Assembly: GCF_947496855.1 (NCBI RefSeq)
Contig: NZ_CANMED010000010.1
Coordinates: forward strand, 36,052-100,051
DNA from: an uncultured Aquimarina sp.
Lineage (GTDB): Bacteria > Bacteroidota > Bacteroidia > Flavobacteriales > Flavobacteriaceae
Direction: 5' to 3'
DNA length: 64,000 nucleotides
In this document: in pieces, positions 60,545 to 64,000 of the stretch
How the letters are laid out: every line of letters starts with the position of its first letter
How positions within the stretch are numbered: position 1 is the first letter of the stretch
Program-made: the position numbers and the translations under genes
The notes under the pieces: generated by a model
The model's input: only the letters and a program-made list of their open reading frames with translations
Database searches by the model: none
What the model was told of the DNA's origin: nothing

Positions 60545-62518
60545 TCATTCTAACAAAATAAATTCGCTTCTTCTGTTTTCTTGATGTCGTTCTTCACTAC
60601 AATCAGAATTATTATCACATTTATTTACCAAAGAAGATTCTCCATATCCCCTACCACTAAGTCTAGATTTATCTATCCCTCCTTTTTTGACTATATATTT
60701 AATAGTGCTTTTTGCTCTTCGTTCGCTCAAAGCTAAATTATAATTGTCTGGAGCACGGCTATCTGTATGAGAACGAACATCAATTCTTATTTTAGGATAT
60801 TCTTTCATCGCAGCTATTATCTTTTGTAGTTCTATTTCGGCGTCTGGTCTTATGAAAGACTTATCCAGATCAAAATAGATAATTTGAAGATCTAATACTT
60901 TTGCCAAATCCTCTCCAGGAAGTATTTCTTTATTATTAAGACCTCCTTTAGATAATTGTAACGGTACTGTATGGGTATATTCTAAGGCTGTATTAGTCAA
61001 CAATATATCTTCTGATGGTTTATAACCATCCTTAAGTGCCCTAATAATATAGGACTTCTCACATTCTACATCAAATGAATAAATACCTTTATCATCACTT
61101 ACCGTTTTATCAATTTCATTACCATCTTCATCTAATAAAACCACATCTGAATTAGCTAATATCTCACCTGTAGGGTCTTCTGTTACCACTCCAGACACAT
61201 ATTGCTTACACGTGGTTATTAATTCATCTATTTGTTTAAAACTATAAATATCATCGTTTCCTTTGCCTCCTTGTCTATTACTGGAGAAAAAACCTATTTT
61301 GGTTTCTTCATTTAAAACAAAACTAAAGTCATCTTCTGAGCTATTTACTGGTTTTCCTATATTATATGGAATAGAAAAAGCATCTTCTTCTGGAACTGTA
61401 ACAAATAGATCCAACCCTCCTAAACCAACATGTCCATCACTGGCAAAATAAAGTCTTCCTGAATCACTTATGTATGGAAAAGTTTCTCTTCCTTCTGTAT
61501 TTATTTTATCCCCAAGATTAATAGGCTGACCAAAAGTACCATCAGGGAATACATCCACTTTATATAAATCCGATAACCCTCTACTACCTGGCATATCACT
61601 AGCAAAATATAGTTGTTTACCATCTGCAGTTAAGGCAGGGTGAGCAACAGAATACTCCTCACTATTAAATGGTAATTCTTCAACATCAACCCACTTATTT
61701 CCTTTTAATCTTGCTCGATATAACTTTAATAAAATGGTTCCATTCTCATCCGATTTAAGTTTCTTTTTTGTAAAATTATTTCGTGTAAAATAAACTATTT
61801 GTCCATCTGCGCTAAAAGAGGTAGAAGATTCATGAAACTTAGTATTTATTTTACCTTTTAACTTTTTTACTTGTCCTAAAACATTTTCCTGAGTTGCAAT
61901 ATCAGATTTATAAAGATCTAAAAAAGGCATTTCATTCCATTCATGAATAACCTTTGACATAGAACTATGATTTCCTCTAGAGGATGCAAACACGAGGTTC
62001 CCAAGATTATCAAAACTAGGCGCATGGTCAGAAAAAGCAGAATTAATGCTTGTTTTTTTAAGTGTAAACTTTCCAGATTGCATTTCAATAAATCTAAGAT
62101 AGTCTCGTGTACTTACAAAATATACTGCACGCTGATCTGTATTGGTTATGCTATAAAACATTTCCATCATCTTATCCGCTTCATCGTAACGTTTAATACT
62201 TTTTAAACTTTGTGAGTATCTGAACAGATATTCTGTATCCAAATCATCAGGATACTCATTTACCAATTTTTCATACCATATAACGGACTTTTCTAATTGT
62301 CCATTAAAGTAATATGAGTCTCCAAGTTTTTTGAATAAATCCGCAGAAGCATATCCCTTTTCAGCCACATCTAAATAAATTTTACGAGCATCTACGAAAG
62401 CATATCTCTTAAAGCTCTCATCCGCTCTTATGAGTCGTTTTTCTTGTGCTATCGAAACACACGAAAACATAAAAACTAAAAATGTAGAAATAATATATTT
62501 TATAAAGTTCATAGTCAT
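60545..62518 (-). CDS. OmpA-family outer-membrane protein with TPR and PD40 repeats
   Basis: A 657-residue envelope protein. Signal peptide (STFLVFMFSCVSIAQ, with a cysteine that may be a lipobox); TPR-like repeats about 30-135 (LFKKLGDSYYFNGQLEKSVIWYEKL); PD40/WD40-like beta-propeller about 160-420 (VYFTRNN; LYFASDMPGSRGLSDLYKV); a carboxypeptidase-regulatory domain about 435-515; and a C-terminal OmpA peptidoglycan-binding domain (IRIDVRSHTDSRAPDNYNLALSERRA). This layout is typical of the partner gene of PorP/SprF, five bases upstream. It probably anchors T9SS-linked surface structures to peptidoglycan. Confidence 0.9.
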   Translation of the reverse strand: MTMNFIKYIISTFLVFMFSCVSIAQEKRLIRADESFKRYAFVDARKIYLDVAEKGYASADLFKKLGDSYYFNGQLEKSVIWYEKLVNEYPDDLDTEYLFRYSQSLKSIKRYDEADKMMEMFYSITNTDQRAVYFVSTRDYLRFIEMQSGKFTLKKTSINSAFSDHAPSFDNLGNLVFASSRGNHSSMSKVIHEWNEMPFLDLYKSDIATQENVLGQVKKLKGKINTKFHESSTSFSADGQIVYFTRNNFTKKKLKSDENGTILLKLYRARLKGNKWVDVEELPFNSEEYSVAHPALTADGKQLYFASDMPGSRGLSDLYKVDVFPDGTFGQPINLGDKINTEGRETFPYISDSGRLYFASDGHVGLGGLDLFVTVPEEDAFSIPYNIGKPVNSSEDDFSFVLNEETKIGFFSSNRQGGKGNDDIYSFKQIDELITTCKQYVSGVVTEDPTGEILANSDVVLLDEDGNEIDKTVSDDKGIYSFDVECEKSYIIRALKDGYKPSEDILLTNTALEYTHTVPLQLSKGGLNNKEILPGEDLAKVLDLQIIYFDLDKSFIRPDAEIELQKIIAAMKEYPKIRIDVRSHTDSRAPDNYNLALSERRAKSTIKYIVKKGGIDKSRLSGRGYGESSLVNKCDNNSDCSEERHQENRRSEFILLE

Positions 62519-62523
62519 TTTTT

Positions 62524-63486
62524 CTAAAAGAATCTAGGTGTTAACATTCTATTATATTTTCTGAATAACTCAAAACGTAACATAACTTCATAACTTCCAT
62601 CATTAAATTGTGTTCTTCCTAATTCGGTAGATTCCTTATCATACGCAAATCCTATCATTAAAGAATCTGACACTTGGAATCCCGCCATTGCACTGAATGC
62701 TGCACTCCATCTGTATCCTACTCCAAGAGTAAGCTTATCATACAACAAGAAATTAGCTGACAAATCTACTTGCAATGGAGCACCAAAAACTAATTTACTT
62801 AGTATAGCTGGTTTAAACTTTACGGTATCACTAAGATCAAAAACATGTCCTGCTATTAAATAGTAATTAACCCGTTCTGCAGCTATAAATGATGAATTAC
62901 CATTATCATCTATTTCAGCTCCTTCATCAAAATGATCTGTTTCTAATAAATTTGGGGCACTCAACCCTACATAAAATTTATCTGTATGATAATAAAACCC
63001 AACACCTACGTTAGGACTAAATTTATTATCAATATTACCATTACCAAAAAGAGGATCTCCGGTATTAAATTGTGATAATCGATCAAAATCAATATTTAAC
63101 AAATGACCACCTGCTTTTAATCCAAAACTTAATTTTCCAGTATCCGAAGTAGGAATCGTATAAGAAAAATCAATATCAAAATAGGTTTCATCAGTTGGAC
63201 CAATCTCATCATTTATAATGGATAACCCTAACCCAACTCTATTATTTTCTCCGATTGGAGTATTAAGAGTTAATGTTTGAGTACGGGGAGCTCCATCCAA
63301 TCCTACCCATTGACTACGATGTAAACCCATTATACTCATAACTCCTCGACTACCTGCATATGCGGGATTTACACTAATTGTGTTATACATATACTGTGTA
63401 TACTGAGCGTCTTGCTGAGCCCAACTACTTTGTTGGAAGACGAAGCCTAAAATAACCGTAACAATTAGTATATATTTTTTTCTCAT
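62524..63486 (-). CDS. PorP/SprF family type IX secretion outer-membrane protein
   Basis: A 320-residue outer-membrane beta-barrel with a signal peptide (VILGFVFQQSSWAQQ). QDAQYTQYMYNTISVNPAYAGSRG at residues 25-48 is the PorP/SprF hallmark, followed by GLHRSQWVGLDGAPRTQTL. The protein ends with a beta-signal-like phenylalanine (MLTPRFF). SprF-type proteins help export and attach T9SS type B adhesins. Here the gene sits directly between a type B protein and an OmpA-type partner, in the SprB-SprF style. Confidence 0.93.
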   Translation of the reverse strand: MRKKYILIVTVILGFVFQQSSWAQQDAQYTQYMYNTISVNPAYAGSRGVMSIMGLHRSQWVGLDGAPRTQTLTLNTPIGENNRVGLGLSIINDEIGPTDETYFDIDFSYTIPTSDTGKLSFGLKAGGHLLNIDFDRLSQFNTGDPLFGNGNIDNKFSPNVGVGFYYHTDKFYVGLSAPNLLETDHFDEGAEIDDNGNSSFIAAERVNYYLIAGHVFDLSDTVKFKPAILSKLVFGAPLQVDLSANFLLYDKLTLGVGYRWSAAFSAMAGFQVSDSLMIGFAYDKESTELGRTQFNDGSYEVMLRFELFRKYNRMLTPRFF

Positions 63487-63556
63487 TAACTTCTATTTAA
63501 AAAATTTAAGTATAATCTTACAGATATTCACTGTAAATATCTGTTATATATTTCCT

Positions 63557-64000
63557 TTACATATTGATATATAGATAACCAACCTTATTCATTGTTTGCC
63601 CTGTATCTGTAACATATTCTAACACATAATAATATGTACCTACAGGTAATTTATTATTCTGTGAAATAGTAACTCTTCCATTACTTATTCCCTTAAACAG
63701 TTCTACACCGGGTTGTTCATAACCATCTTCTTCAAATACCTGAACCCCCCATCTGTTATAGATTCTCAATGTATTATTTGGGAAGTTTCTTAACCCTACA
63801 ATTCTGAAATCATCATTAATTCCATCTCCATTTGGAGTAATTCCAGTATATATTGTAATTGGATCATCCGAAAGGATTTCAATTATTGTTTCATCTTCTG
63901 CATCGCCATCATTATCGAGATCAACATCAGTAGTATTTATTGGATCGTCAGATAGATCTATCACATCATCTCCATTTGGATCTTGACCTGTAACGGTAGC
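63557..64000 (-). CDS. T9SS type B (gliding-motility-associated) C-terminal domain of a surface protein, 5' end off the window
   Basis: The minus-strand frame is open to the right edge (the upstream residues ATVTGQDPNGDD adjoin a GTG at 63964 that is only an internal codon). Visible are 147 residues: an Asp-rich stretch (DLDNDGDAED) suggesting calcium-binding linkers, then the CHU_C/type B signal: TGITPNGDGINDDFRI, FPNNTLRIYNRWG, LPVGTYYYVLEY and a final GYLYINM. Type B proteins are often very large SprB-like adhesins. The neighbouring SprF-type gene is probably its dedicated partner. Confidence 0.92.
   Translation of the reverse strand, partial: ATVTGQDPNGDDVIDLSDDPINTTDVDLDNDGDAEDETIIEILSDDPITIYTGITPNGDGINDDFRIVGLRNFPNNTLRIYNRWGVQVFEEDGYEQPGVELFKGISNGRVTISQNNKLPVGTYYYVLEYVTDTGQTMNKVGYLYINM

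Overview
The window is AT-rich chromosomal DNA from a marine-type member of the Flavobacteriaceae (phylum Bacteroidota). Evidence: gliding and type IX secretion (T9SS) genes, T9SS type A and type B C-terminal sorting domains, start sites without Shine-Dalgarno sequences, TAnnTTTG-type -7 elements, and families largely confined to this phylum. A genus such as Aquimarina is possible, but the sequence does not settle it.

Layout, left to right. 1-5.6 kb: dnaK (cut by the left edge), sdaA with a CPBP protease, an NTF2-like secreted protein, panB and an RluA-type pseudouridine synthase. 5.7-9.1 kb: a membrane protein and a DMT exporter/helical-repeat pair. 9.3-13.7 kb: a compact leucine operon, leuA-leuC-leuD-leuB, whose LeuA lacks the regulatory domain. 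13.8-18.8 kb: methyltransferase, DUF4174 protein, purC, phoH, SAM hydrolase, and a strongly folded dispersed repeat. 19.1-21.6 kb: gldF and gldG fused in one frame. 21.6-27 kb: a double-glycine-leader peptide, a DinB-like protein, a thioredoxin/MsrA-like protein, dnaN, a Crp-family regulator and a DJ-1/PfpI lipoprotein. 27-32.4 kb is accessory in character: a broken zinc-finger membrane gene, a CD-NTase fused to a SLATT membrane module with an altered active site, a large sparse intergenic region, and a T9SS-exported endonuclease I.

32.7-33.9 kb holds a tandem array of four paralogous six-cysteine peptides. They share one C39-type leader and a common 20-base element before each ATG, and three of the four are followed by a clear terminator hairpin. 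33.9-37.3 kb: pta-ackA. 37.5-46.3 kb: DUF2911 protein, TlpA-like lipoprotein, pheT, an XRE-DUF4870-serine hydrolase fusion and three small genes. 46.3-52.8 kb: GMC oxidoreductase divergent from a TetR regulator with a candidate operator, an ABC-F ATPase, a cysteine-less TlpA-like lipoprotein and a fructose-6-phosphate aldolase/transaldolase. 52.9-60.1 kb: SDR, SRP RNA, glutaminyl cyclase, DEAD-box helicase, small surface proteins and trmH. 60.5-64 kb: an OmpA/PD40 protein, a PorP/SprF protein and the C-terminus of a T9SS type B adhesin that runs off the right edge.

The strongest candidates for something undescribed are the cysteine-rich peptide array (with a fifth leader relative 11 kb away), the CD-NTase-SLATT protein with its substituted catalytic motif, and the regulator-membrane-hydrolase fusion. 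All calls come from reading the sequence; no database search was run.
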